Source: a virus. From it: a stretch of 59,551 bases of DNA. Below the pieces are notes generated by a model that saw nothing but the letters and a program-made list of their open reading frames with translations, did no database searches and was not told the origin of the DNA. Shown here piece after piece: positions 40,155 to 47,069 of the stretch. The stretch's first letter is position 1. Every line of letters starts with the position of its first letter. The position numbers and the translations under genes are program-made. The DNA lies in the IMG/VR virus record IMGVR_UViG_3300025789_000004, positions 1 through 59,551 of that record; one strand, given 5' to 3'.

Positions 40155-40383
40155 TGCAATCATGCGGGCAATGCTGGACGTTCTGGAGGGCATTGTTCCT
40201 TATGATGATGCCGCTCCAGCGATACAAAGCTGGGCTAGATACTTCTTCTACGAGGCTGCGGACGAGATCATCACACTTCCGACAATTGAAGATCGCCGTG
40301 CGGCACTAAGCAATATCCCTGATGGACTGCGGCCATACGTAGAAGCCGAAGTTAGGCGATTATGGGCATTTTATAGGACATAA
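40147..40383 (+). CDS. Small helical protein, function unknown
   Basis: The protein has 78 residues from the ATG at 40147, which overlaps the VRR-NUC stop by eight bases. It contains SWARYFFYEAADEIITLPTI and ends AEVRRLWAFYRT. Its last codons run into the operator-like palindrome at 40376. No family is recognised. Confidence 0.65.
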   Translation: MASAIMRAMLDVLEGIVPYDDAAPAIQSWARYFFYEAADEIITLPTIEDRRAALSNIPDGLRPYVEAEVRRLWAFYRT

Positions 40384-40388
40384 TGTCC
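40376..40388. promoter_or_regulatory. Operator-like palindrome GGACAT-A-ATGTCC
   Basis: The arms are identical to those at 29030-29042. It covers the stop region of the preceding gene and sits about 55 bases before the next start. A TTGACT follows directly at 40389, so it may control transcription of the DnaA-domain gene group. Confidence 0.65.
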
Positions 40389-40400
40389 TTGACTACTCCC

Positions 40401-40409
40401 TGTGGATAA
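40401..40409 (-). promoter_or_regulatory. DnaA box upstream of the DnaA-domain gene group
   Basis: TGTGGATAA, a perfect complement of TTATCCACA, lies 12 bases after the palindrome and 35 bases before the start at 40444. It may allow autoregulation by the phage DnaA-domain protein or by host DnaA. Confidence 0.65.
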
Positions 40410-40443
40410 TCCAAAAGGGGTGCATATTCTACGGAGCGATACG

Positions 40444-40722
40444 ATGAACGATGAATTGGAATTTGCAGAGAAGATCCTGTCTGGCCGCTGGAGGCTGAAT
40501 GACCGCGTGGCCAAGGAGAGGGAATGGAAAGATGCCGCGCAAGGAGCGGTTGATGGCGATGTTTCTGAACTTGACCGTCTTCTGGATCTCGACGCGCTTT
40601 TCGATTTCTACCTTGACGAACCCCAGAGCGGAGAATGGGACTACACATTCAAAGATTGGGTAGAGGAGCAGGGCGGCTTCAAGGTGGCTGCAGCCCGTTA
40701 TTTGGAGTGGCATTCAAAGTGA
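40444..40722 (+). CDS. Small acidic protein, function unknown
   Basis: The protein has 92 residues, acidic and helical: MNDELEFAEKILSGRWRLND, then a Leu/Asp-rich middle (LDRLLDLDALFDFYLDEP) and an aromatic end. It is translationally coupled (GTGA) to the DnaA-domain gene and could be its partner. No family is known. Confidence 0.65.
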   Translation: MNDELEFAEKILSGRWRLNDRVAKEREWKDAAQGAVDGDVSELDRLLDLDALFDFYLDEPQSGEWDYTFKDWVEEQGGFKVAAARYLEWHSK

Positions 40723-41192
40723 GATTGAGGGTTATTGACATCATTCGCCATGCGGTAAGGGTTACTCGCATTCCCCAAGAGGCTTTGATTGGCCAATCTC
40801 GCTTGATGGATTATGTGTGGGTTCGGAAAGCTATTGTAATGGTGGCGCGCGAACAAGGGTATTCCTATCCAGACATTGGTCGCCTCATGGGCAAAAGGCA
40901 TCATACTACAATCATGCATGCCGACCGTTGCGCCAAGAAAATGGTAAAGGACGATGATCGTTTCGCCCGCCTTGTGGAAGAACTTCGGCGGTCTGAGCCA
41001 GAGTTCACTACGGAGAAGCGGACCATAGCAATTCCCCGCGCGAAGGAGCCAATTAGCGATGATTTGGTTGTTGTACGTATTCGTCCTGACGCTGATCCAG
41101 AAGAAAACTTAGGTCGCGATACGGACGCCATGCAGCGCAAGATTGGAAGTGATAGGCTATTGAATGCCCTATTGGCAGCGAGGTCGGCATGA
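40719..41192 (+). CDS. DnaA domain IV-like DNA-binding protein
   Basis: The protein has 157 residues from a GTG overlapping the previous stop. Residues 30-75 match DnaA domain IV: VWVRKAIVMVAREQGYSYPD, then IGRLMGKRHHTTIMHADR, which holds the His-Thr-Thr that reads the DnaA box. It lacks the DnaA AAA+ domain. The C-terminal 70 residues are basic and unassigned. Two perfect DnaA boxes lie in this genome, one in the iteron region and one just upstream of this gene group. It could recruit or block the host initiator. Confidence 0.87.
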   Translation: MRLRVIDIIRHAVRVTRIPQEALIGQSRLMDYVWVRKAIVMVAREQGYSYPDIGRLMGKRHHTTIMHADRCAKKMVKDDDRFARLVEELRRSEPEFTTEKRTIAIPRAKEPISDDLVVVRIRPDADPEENLGRDTDAMQRKIGSDRLLNALLAARSA

Positions 41193-41371
41193 TAGATCCA
41201 CAGACAATGCAATTGGCTCGAAAGATGTGCGCGGAGAGCAAGAAATGGGGCCGTGTCCCAGAGAAAGCTATCTTGAGCGGCGCATGGGATACGGGCCATA
41301 TAGTGCTACAGTATGTGCCTGATGCAGAGATAGCACTTATCAAGATGCAGCAGGAAAAGAGCGAAGACTGA
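41189..41371 (+). CDS. Small protein, function unknown
   Basis: The protein has 60 residues coupled by an ATGA overlap to the DnaA-domain gene. It has a basic N-terminal half (LARKMCAESKKWGRVPEKAI) and an acidic C-terminus. No family is recognised. Confidence 0.6.
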   Translation: MIDPQTMQLARKMCAESKKWGRVPEKAILSGAWDTGHIVLQYVPDAEIALIKMQQEKSED

Positions 41372-41391
41372 TTTTATTGGAAGGATATTTT

Positions 41392-42660
41392 ATGAGCGAC
41401 CTGCATAAATTTCTGCAAGACTGGCTTGATGCCGCGACCGGCAAGATCGAGAAACCGGCATGGTACGACGACGCCAGAGGCCTGTGCGCCTGCGCGTATC
41501 ATTGGGATCATGCGCGGGTCGGTACGCGCGCGTACCCAGAGCTTAAGCATCGCATAGGGGAAGATTTCAGGGATGCCTACATATACCCGTTCGGCGGGGT
41601 GAATCGGTTCAACCGGGATATTCGTGACGGCACCATGCACCTGAACAAGGAGCGCCTCGAGTGGGTCCGGAAGGTGCTGGCCGAGACCGTGTGGGGTGCG
41701 GTGATTGATATTGAGGTGGTCCGCGAGCGGCCCGACTGGCTGAAGGCCAGCGACATCTGCGATATCAAGGATCGTGGCGTGTGGACAGGCGGGTGCGGCA
41801 GGTTCAAGGCGTCGGAATGGTTCTGGCACAAGGACGTCACGCAGATCAAACTGCTGGCCGACCACGCCTACTACTCCGTGCAGGACTATAACAAGGAGCA
41901 CGGCACGTCCTACACGTACTGGGGCGGGCAGGGCGACAAGCCTGCCGACTGGGACGGCAGCGACGTAGTGCTGCGTAATGGCAAAACGGTCCCCAGCCCG
42001 GTCAGCTGGAGCCACCCTTGGGGGGGACACGGAGACGAAGAATTCGACGTCATCGGCTACACGCGCAAGGCCGATGACCTCAAGGACTTCCTGACCGAGT
42101 GGCTCGAGTGTGCGACATCGGATCGGGAAGGGCCGTTGTGGTTCAGTCGCGCGTTTGGCCTTTGCTACTGCGCGGAAATGTGGGACGGCTCGAAGGGGCG
42201 TAATGCTCGTGAGCCGCTTAAGGGAAAGCTCAGGGCGGACTTTCCCAGATTCCACCTCTTTCCCTTTGGTGGCAACGACCGCTATCTTGATGATAAGCAT
42301 GACGAGGCAGCGCACCAGAACCCTGAGCGCCTCGCGTGGGTCCGCAAGACGCTGGGCCTGACGCCTCCGGCCGAGGATACCGTTGCCGCCGGGGATACTG
42401 TGGACGCATATGCCGCGCTGCGGGGCATCCTCGACGAGGCGTACAACCAGTCCGCCAAGGGCGCGCGTCAGCGCGGCGCCACGATCTATCGCAACACCAC
42501 GGTCACCGGCATCGGCTTCCCCACCGGGCAGGCGATCAAGAAGATCACCGAGGCCGTGGGTATGCTGGGCCGGGGCGAGGGTGACGCAGCCGCGCGTGAG
42601 CTGCTGGGCGCCATTGTCTACACGGCGGCGGCGGTCAAATTCATCAGAGAGGGGGAATAA
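41392..42660 (+). CDS. Internally duplicated protein with central insert, function unknown
   Basis: The protein has 422 residues from the ATG at 41392 (AAGGAT upstream). Residues ~3-96 and ~228-321 are copies of one domain: FL-x2-WL-x2-AT, W-(Y/F), GLC-x-CA, R, FR, PFGG, then ERL-x-WVRK. Between them is a ~115-residue domain rich in Trp, Gly and Asp (SEWFWHKDVTQIKLLADHAY; SYTYWGGQGDKP). The C-terminal ~90 residues form a separate Ala/Gly-rich helical domain (TGQAIKKITEAVGMLGRGEG). Base composition is higher in GC than the replication genes. I recognise no family. Confidence 0.75.
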   Translation: MSDLHKFLQDWLDAATGKIEKPAWYDDARGLCACAYHWDHARVGTRAYPELKHRIGEDFRDAYIYPFGGVNRFNRDIRDGTMHLNKERLEWVRKVLAETVWGAVIDIEVVRERPDWLKASDICDIKDRGVWTGGCGRFKASEWFWHKDVTQIKLLADHAYYSVQDYNKEHGTSYTYWGGQGDKPADWDGSDVVLRNGKTVPSPVSWSHPWGGHGDEEFDVIGYTRKADDLKDFLTEWLECATSDREGPLWFSRAFGLCYCAEMWDGSKGRNAREPLKGKLRADFPRFHLFPFGGNDRYLDDKHDEAAHQNPERLAWVRKTLGLTPPAEDTVAAGDTVDAYAALRGILDEAYNQSAKGARQRGATIYRNTTVTGIGFPTGQAIKKITEAVGMLGRGEGDAAARELLGAIVYTAAAVKFIREGE

Positions 42661-42661
42661 A

Positions 42662-43060
42662 GTGAAATATTGGTATTACTGGAAAGGCGATGAAGTGCCG
42701 TTCGAAAGCATCGTCGGCAAGACATTCAGCTCCATCACTCACGACCAATCTGACGATCGGGTCGTCTTTCTGTCCAGCGAGGGGGAGACGTACGTCATGG
42801 GCCACTCTGAAGAATGCTGTGAGCACGTCTACCTTGAGGACACCTCGGGAGACCTGATCGACCTCGTGGGGACTCCGATCCTTATGGCGGAGAAGGTGTC
42901 GAACAAGGAAAACCCCAAAGAGCCTGAAGACGCCGAATACGGAGATTTCGAGTGGACGTTCTACAAGCTCGCGACCGTCAAGGGCCACGTGACCCTGCGC
43001 TGGTACGGCACCAGCAATGGGTTTTACGGCGTCGGTGTCGACTTCGTGAAGATGAAGTGA
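42662..43060 (+). CDS. DUF7448-like protein
   Basis: The protein has 132 residues from a GTG just after the previous stop. It matches a family recalled as DUF7448: DDRVVFLSSEGETYVMGHSE, then ECCEHVYLEDTSGDLIDLVG, WTFYKLATVKGHVTLRWYG and SNGFYGVGVDF. The family is widespread in phages and small mobile elements and has no proven function. Its stop overlaps the start of the Trp-rich microprotein copy 2. Confidence 0.85.
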   Translation: MKYWYYWKGDEVPFESIVGKTFSSITHDQSDDRVVFLSSEGETYVMGHSEECCEHVYLEDTSGDLIDLVGTPILMAEKVSNKENPKEPEDAEYGDFEWTFYKLATVKGHVTLRWYGTSNGFYGVGVDFVKMK

Positions 43061-43140
43061 GCCCCGCCCTCCGGCAATGGTTGTGGGATAATTTCGGCTG
43101 GGACGTATACGACTGGGCCGATGAAGATCTGAGGTTTTGA
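43057..43140 (+). CDS. Trp-rich microprotein, copy 2
   Basis: The protein has 27 residues from a GTG in a GTGA overlap. The core LRQWLWDNFGWD is the same as in copy 1 (37851-37937), and the C-terminus DLRF is kept. Changes are Ile to Val, Asn to Ala and Gly to Glu, plus many synonymous third-position changes. The trailing bases GAGGTTTTGATATG are identical to those after copy 1 and provide the ribosome site and start of the next gene. Confidence 0.8.
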   Translation: MSPALRQWLWDNFGWDVYDWADEDLRF

Positions 43141-43141
43141 T

Positions 43142-43405
43142 ATGGAAGATGATGCAATCCCCCAGTGGGCGCTGGACGAGGCCGTGAAGCGGCTGAATGT
43201 TGGCCGAACCCTTCATTACAACTGCGATATGCACAGCACACAAGTACTCGCCCGCATGATCGCGAAGCATGAGAATCCGCCAGTCGATTCTGACGAGGAG
43301 GCGGTGAATCGGATACTCAGGGCGGCTTTTCCGCGCGGCGTGATTTATTCTGAAGATAAAGCCCGCGCCCTCGCCCAATACAAGAAGGAGATTGGCCGTG
43401 GTTGA
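43142..43405 (+). CDS. Small protein, function unknown
   Basis: The protein has 87 residues, reading EDDAIPQWALDEAVKRLNVG at the start, then a helical middle (STQVLARMIAKHENPPVDSD) and a basic end. Its ribosome site lies in the Trp-rich microgene. No family is recognised. Confidence 0.65.
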   Translation: MEDDAIPQWALDEAVKRLNVGRTLHYNCDMHSTQVLARMIAKHENPPVDSDEEAVNRILRAAFPRGVIYSEDKARALAQYKKEIGRG

Positions 43406-43631
43406 ATTGACAAGAAACGACATTGGCAAAATGTATCGGGTGCCGTGGTCCCCCAATCCCCACCAGTTGCAGGAAATCCACCCGCGTCATTGTTCGCTGC
43501 ATGGCGATTTTTTGTGGATGGAAGCCGGACTGCGCAAAGCGCGAAATTCAACCGTTCGCCCATGGGGGTCTCTTTCCATGGTCAAGGCGGATGATCCGCG
43601 TATCGAAGAATGGGAAGCGAAGCATGGTTGA
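43398..43631 (+). CDS. Small protein, function unknown
   Basis: The protein has 77 residues from a GTG at 43398, nine bases after AAGGAG and overlapping the previous stop. It contains DIGKMYRVPWSPNPHQLQEI and HCSLHGDFLWMEAGLRK. A small beta fold is possible. Unknown function. Confidence 0.55.
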   Translation: MVELTRNDIGKMYRVPWSPNPHQLQEIHPRHCSLHGDFLWMEAGLRKARNSTVRPWGSLSMVKADDPRIEEWEAKHG

Positions 43632-43887
43632 CCTTGAGAAGCACGCCAAGGCGATAGCCGCAGCGTACCTAATAGTGCCAACGCCCGAAAAACCCACGCC
43701 ATTCCTCGCCGCCTGTCGCGCGCTGTTTGATGCTGGGGCTGAGGCGATGCGGGAGGCGGCAGTGAATATCATCGAAAATATGAGTCCATACGCTGATGAT
43801 TGCTGCCACGACACCCGTGGGGATTGTGTGCAGGCCATCCATAATTGCGCCATCCAACCCGCCAGCGTGATCGAGGTGACGAAATGA
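43624..43887 (+). CDS. Small Cys-containing protein, function unknown
   Basis: The protein has 87 residues overlapping the previous gene by eight bases. An Ala-rich helix (FLAACRALFDAGAEAMREAA) precedes a Cys/His/Asp-rich part (YADDCCHDTRGDCVQAIHNC) that might bind metal. No family is recognised. Confidence 0.6.
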   Translation: MVDLEKHAKAIAAAYLIVPTPEKPTPFLAACRALFDAGAEAMREAAVNIIENMSPYADDCCHDTRGDCVQAIHNCAIQPASVIEVTK

Positions 43888-44393
43888 CCGAGCAACCGAC
43901 GCAGGATGATCGCAAGACTGTATACATTGACCCGCCCGGATTGGCCAAAGCGTGGAACGCATACAGGGCCAACATCATCGCCATGCCTTCGTCCTACAAG
44001 GCGTGCGAAGTTGGCTTTTCGGCAGGATACAGCGCCGCATGGAACACGCGGACCGACCCCAGCGCCGAAGTGCCGGACGCCGTGGAGCGGGTCGCGCGGG
44101 CGATATGCAGTGGCCACGGTAATGATCCAGACGAATTCCTGAAGGCGTTGGGTTTTCGCAGATGGGTTATGTATCAACCACACGCCCGCGCCGCCATTGC
44201 CGCAATGCCCGGAGGCGGCCCCGGCGCTTGGGTGCCAGCGGATCATCTGGCCGAGGCTAACCGTGAGATAGCGCGGCTGCGGGAGGCTCTGCAATTGGCA
44301 GATGCCGCCCTTAGCGGTGCCAACATGAATATGAATGTTGTTGAGCGCAAAGTGAAGGCAGCCCTGAAGGAGCACGCCGATGACCCTGCTTGA
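43884..44393 (+). CDS. Accessory protein with C-terminal coiled coil, unknown
   Basis: The protein has 169 residues starting in an ATGA overlap. It has an aromatic N-terminal part (AWNAYRANIIAMPSSYKACE), a middle with AVERVARAICSGHGNDPDEF, and a C-terminal heptad region (DHLAEANREIARLREALQLA). Such proteins occur as mosaic pieces in phage accessory regions and have no known role. Confidence 0.65.
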   Translation: MTEQPTQDDRKTVYIDPPGLAKAWNAYRANIIAMPSSYKACEVGFSAGYSAAWNTRTDPSAEVPDAVERVARAICSGHGNDPDEFLKALGFRRWVMYQPHARAAIAAMPGGGPGAWVPADHLAEANREIARLREALQLADAALSGANMNMNVVERKVKAALKEHADDPA

Positions 44394-44487
44394 AATGCTG
44401 AAGCGTGAGCAGCCGATGGCCGCAAGCTATTTTCATGATGGAACCGTAACCCACTGGCATCCCCTTCCGGAGGGCCCTGCGTCATGA
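44380..44487 (+). CDS. 35-residue microprotein
   Basis: It overlaps the previous gene by 14 bases and the next by four (ATGA). It reads MTLLEMLKREQPMAASYFHD then THWHPLPEGPAS. Coupling on both sides supports translation. Confidence 0.45.
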   Translation: MTLLEMLKREQPMAASYFHDGTVTHWHPLPEGPAS

Positions 44488-44651
44488 CCGTCACCGCATC
44501 ATGCGGCCACGCCGTGCAGTCCGCCGATGACCTTGTCCCGGTCGAGTATGCGGACGAAGTTTGCGACGCCGTGGAGGGGTTTCTGCCTGCCACGGTGTAC
44601 GCCGTCTTCTGCCCCGAATGCGCCAGCGCCCACAAGGAGCCGACAACATGA
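44484..44651 (+). CDS. Small zinc-ribbon-like protein
   Basis: The protein has 55 residues with SCGHAVQSADD near the start and CPECASAHKE near the end, a possible four-ligand zinc site. It has ATGA overlaps at both ends. Confidence 0.55.
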   Translation: MTVTASCGHAVQSADDLVPVEYADEVCDAVEGFLPATVYAVFCPECASAHKEPTT

Positions 44652-44860
44652 TTGAGATTACAGACGCTGATCGTCAGGCGGCGAACGAGTTTTGTGCGCG
44701 TCCGCGCCATGAGCAAATTTATCTTGCCGAAGCCTTCGCCGCCCACCGTGAGGCGGCGGTGCGCGACATGCGCGAGCGTGCGGCCAAGGAGGCTGATGAC
44801 TTTTGGGATTTGGACTCGGCAACGGACCGCATCCGGGCCCTGCCATTGGGGGGCAAGTGA
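44648..44860 (+). CDS. Small helical protein, function unknown
   Basis: The protein has 70 residues, reading EITDADRQAANEFCARPRHE then an Ala/Arg-rich helix and ending DRIRALPLGGK. It is of the small accessory type that encodes a DADR start and RIRAL-type end in many phages. Function unknown. Confidence 0.6.
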   Translation: MIEITDADRQAANEFCARPRHEQIYLAEAFAAHREAAVRDMRERAAKEADDFWDLDSATDRIRALPLGGK

Positions 44861-45072
44861 TGGCCAGACTATCACAGCCCTGCCCCCTTATCGGGGTCGC
44901 GTGCGAGTACGTGCCGCTGGCGCACAGTGCGGAGAGGGCGGCATCGGACGAGCGGGCACGCATCGTCCAGTGGCTGCGGTCCCGCGACCCGCATGATCCT
45001 GTGGTGAGAAACACACTGGACTATTACGGCGACGCCATCGAGTGCGGCGAGCATTGGGAAGACAAGGCGTGA
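44860..45072 (+). CDS. Small protein, function unknown
   Basis: The protein has 70 residues. The helical centre (ERAASDERARIVQWLRSRDP) resembles neighbouring accessory proteins. It starts at the ATG overlapping the previous stop (GATGG context). No family is known. Confidence 0.55.
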   Translation: MARLSQPCPLIGVACEYVPLAHSAERAASDERARIVQWLRSRDPHDPVVRNTLDYYGDAIECGEHWEDKA

Positions 45073-45110
45073 CCTATATGCTACACGGGGTGACTATCCC
45101 GGAGAACAGT

Positions 45111-45542
45111 ATGGCAAGGCCGCGGTACGAGACAGTCGAGGACCTCACCCGCGAGCAGCGGGTGGCAGTACGCATCGGTGAATTCCTTGGCCGGGACTTC
45201 GAGAAGATGGACGCCAATAGTGGCGGGGACTTCCTGTATACTGCCCCGGGCAAGCCCAGCGTCGTCGTGGAGATAAAGACGCGCACGAACGCCTGCGGCA
45301 AGTACCCGACCTATATGGTCAGCAAGAACAAGTATGACCGGCTGTGCAGCTGGCACGCCAAGGGCTACAAGGCCACCCTGTTCGTGCATTGGACCGACAT
45401 GGTCGGGTACGTCATGGTGCCCTGCGATGGGATCACGTTCGGGAAGGGCGGACGCACCGACCGCAACGACGCCCTCGACACCGGGACAATGGCGTACATC
45501 CCCACAAACAATTTCAAAAGTATCGGACCGAGCGTCTTGTGA
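45111..45542 (+). CDS. Putative PD-(D/E)XK-type nuclease
   Basis: The protein has 143 residues from the ATG at 45111, six bases after GGAG. The pattern GEFLGRDFEKMDANSGGDFL, then VVVEIKTRTN, gives an Asp followed by E-x-K as in small restriction-fold nucleases and resolvases. TNACGKYPTYMVSKNKYDRL and ATLFVHWTDMVGYVMV fit the fold. Its target cannot be read from sequence. The catalytic call rests on these residues alone. Confidence 0.6.
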   Translation: MARPRYETVEDLTREQRVAVRIGEFLGRDFEKMDANSGGDFLYTAPGKPSVVVEIKTRTNACGKYPTYMVSKNKYDRLCSWHAKGYKATLFVHWTDMVGYVMVPCDGITFGKGGRTDRNDALDTGTMAYIPTNNFKSIGPSVL

Positions 45543-45691
45543 GCATCAACCGCGCCATAGCCGTCCACCTCACCAAGGCGGTCGGGACGATGTGGTGCGT
45601 GTACGCCTTCACTGTACTCTCTTTGTTCCCCATCGCCGTCCCGGCGTCGACCGGGGCGATCCAGTACATCAGCAGCGGCTCCGGAGCCTAG
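45539..45691 (+). pseudogene. Truncated 5' copy of the membrane-protein gene
   Basis: A GTG in a GTGA overlap opens 50 codons. The product aligns with the N-terminal half of the protein at 46328-46642: SINRAIAVHLTKAVGTMWCV versus SINRKLSVVLTSCLGSMWCF, and QYIS versus LYLS. After that point the frame ends within four codons, where the HNH endonuclease gene begins. It looks like the stump of the original gene left after endonuclease insertion. Confidence 0.75.
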
Positions 45692-45692
45692 T

Positions 45693-46340
45693 GTGGACTA
45701 CACAAAGCACTACGAAAATTTGGTCAGTAGGGCTATTGGACGTACCTTGGTTGGGTATAGCGAGCGCCACCACATCCTGCCTAAGTGCATGGGGGGAGGG
45801 GACGAGGGCAGCAATCTAGTTAGCCTTACTCCGAGGGAGCACTTCTTCGCCCACCAGCTGCTCCTAAAAATGTACCCGAACGTCAGGGGTCTGGCATACG
45901 CCGCGATGCTGATGTCGGGAAAGTCCGCCTACAGCAAGGGGTCCAGAAGGTATGGCTGGCTGAGAGAAAGGTACCGAGAAACGGGAAGGTCAAAAGAGCA
46001 CTGCGAGAACATATCGAAAGCAAAGATGGGCAAGGTAACAGAGGCTATGCGCAGGCCAAAGTCGGAAGAGCATAAGGCTGCATTGCGGAGGCCAAAGAGC
46101 CCGGAACATATCGCCAAGATAAAAAAGCTTGCCTGCACTCCTGAGGGCAGGGCAGTTAGGTCAGCGAACTCGAGGGGGAGGACAATCAGTGCCGAGCAAA
46201 AAGCCAAGCAATCGAAGGCAATGAAGGGGAGGCCCGGGCCCAGAAAAGGTATCCCCATGTCTGAAGAGGCAAAAATAAAACTATCAAATTCACAAAAAGA
46301 AAGACTAGCTAAGAGAAAGAGAGAGCAATGTCCTCTATAA
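45693..46340 (+). CDS. HNH homing endonuclease with NUMOD repeats
   Basis: The protein has 215 residues from a GTG. The HNH core is ERHHILPKCMGGGDEGSNLV with EHFFAHQLL. The C-terminal half has at least four NUMOD3-type DNA-binding repeats (SKEHCENISKAKMGK, SEEHKAALRRPKSPEHIAKI, SAEQKAKQSKAMKGRPG, SEEAKIKLSNSQKER). It is more AT-rich than the flanking genes. It sits exactly between a truncated and an intact copy of one membrane-protein gene. Confidence 0.9.
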   Translation: MDYTKHYENLVSRAIGRTLVGYSERHHILPKCMGGGDEGSNLVSLTPREHFFAHQLLLKMYPNVRGLAYAAMLMSGKSAYSKGSRRYGWLRERYRETGRSKEHCENISKAKMGKVTEAMRRPKSEEHKAALRRPKSPEHIAKIKKLACTPEGRAVRSANSRGRTISAEQKAKQSKAMKGRPGPRKGIPMSEEAKIKLSNSQKERLAKRKREQCPL

Positions 46341-46642
46341 ACAGAAAGCTGTCTGTTGTTTTGACGTCTTGCCTCGGTAGCATGTGGTGCTTTTATGCAT
46401 TTGTACTTCTGGAAATGTCGCCTATAGCCTTCCCGAATAGCATGGACACAGTACTTTACTTGTCTAACTGCATACAACTAGCCTTTATGCCCGCCATCAT
46501 GGTGGGCAGTGCAATCCTCAACGAGGAGGCAGAAGACCGGGCGCGGCAGGACCACGAGATACTGATCCAAGAGCTGCAAATGCTCCGGGACATCCTTGAT
46601 GCCTTAAATCTGGCCACACAGGGCCACACAGAGGAGAAGTAG
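46328..46642 (+). CDS. Small two-pass membrane protein, intact copy
   Basis: The protein has 104 residues. Two transmembrane segments are visible (GSMWCFYAFVLLEMSPIAF and SNCIQLAFMPAIMVGSAIL), followed by an acidic coiled coil (EDRARQDHEILIQELQMLRD). The MWC-x-YAF and VG-x-A-IL pattern resembles a small membrane protein I recall from many phages, function unsettled. It overlaps the HNH gene by 13 bases and is homologous to the stump at 45539-45691. Confidence 0.75.
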   Translation: MSSINRKLSVVLTSCLGSMWCFYAFVLLEMSPIAFPNSMDTVLYLSNCIQLAFMPAIMVGSAILNEEAEDRARQDHEILIQELQMLRDILDALNLATQGHTEEK

Positions 46643-46645
46643 ACA

Positions 46646-46885
46646 ATGAGCATCATGACACGCCTGTTTCCCCACAAGGCCCTGAGAGAGGCTCTGAGCC
46701 GCATCAGGGACCACGAGGCAACAATCCTCAGCCAGCACCGGCGTCTGTGTGAAAGGGAGCGCCTCATCCGGGAGCAAGAGGCAACCATCGCCAGCAAGGA
46801 CTCGCGCATCCGCCTCCAGAAGGAGGAAATCATGCGATTGAACGACATTACCAAGGCGACAGATAATGGATCAAAATTTGATTAA
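46646..46885 (+). CDS. Small coiled-coil protein
   Basis: The protein has 79 residues, almost wholly a charged heptad pattern (SRIRDHEATILSQHRRLCER, then IREQEATIASKDSRIRLQKE). It overlaps the next gene by 20 bases. It might partner the coiled tail of the preceding membrane protein; this is a guess from position. Confidence 0.6.
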   Translation: MSIMTRLFPHKALREALSRIRDHEATILSQHRRLCERERLIREQEATIASKDSRIRLQKEEIMRLNDITKATDNGSKFD

Positions 46886-47069
46886 CCTGCTTTGGTACGG
46901 AAGCATGAACACCGAAGGCGAGGTGGCCATTCTGCTCCAATACGCCGCCATGCGCCTCACGCAGCTTAAGGAAGTGGCTGAGGAAGCCAGTCTATGGGAT
47001 AAGGGAAGTGGCGGACCCGGTGAAATGGCCCGCCGCATCCTTGGCGAAATGCGCCACAACAATCACTGA
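46866..47069 (+). CDS. Small protein, function unknown
   Basis: The protein has 67 residues: NLINLLWYGSMNTEGEVAIL then a helical middle (AMRLTQLKEVAEEASLWDKG). It converges on and overlaps the leftward repressor-type gene by seven bases. Confidence 0.6.
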   Translation: MDQNLINLLWYGSMNTEGEVAILLQYAAMRLTQLKEVAEEASLWDKGSGGPGEMARRILGEMRHNNH

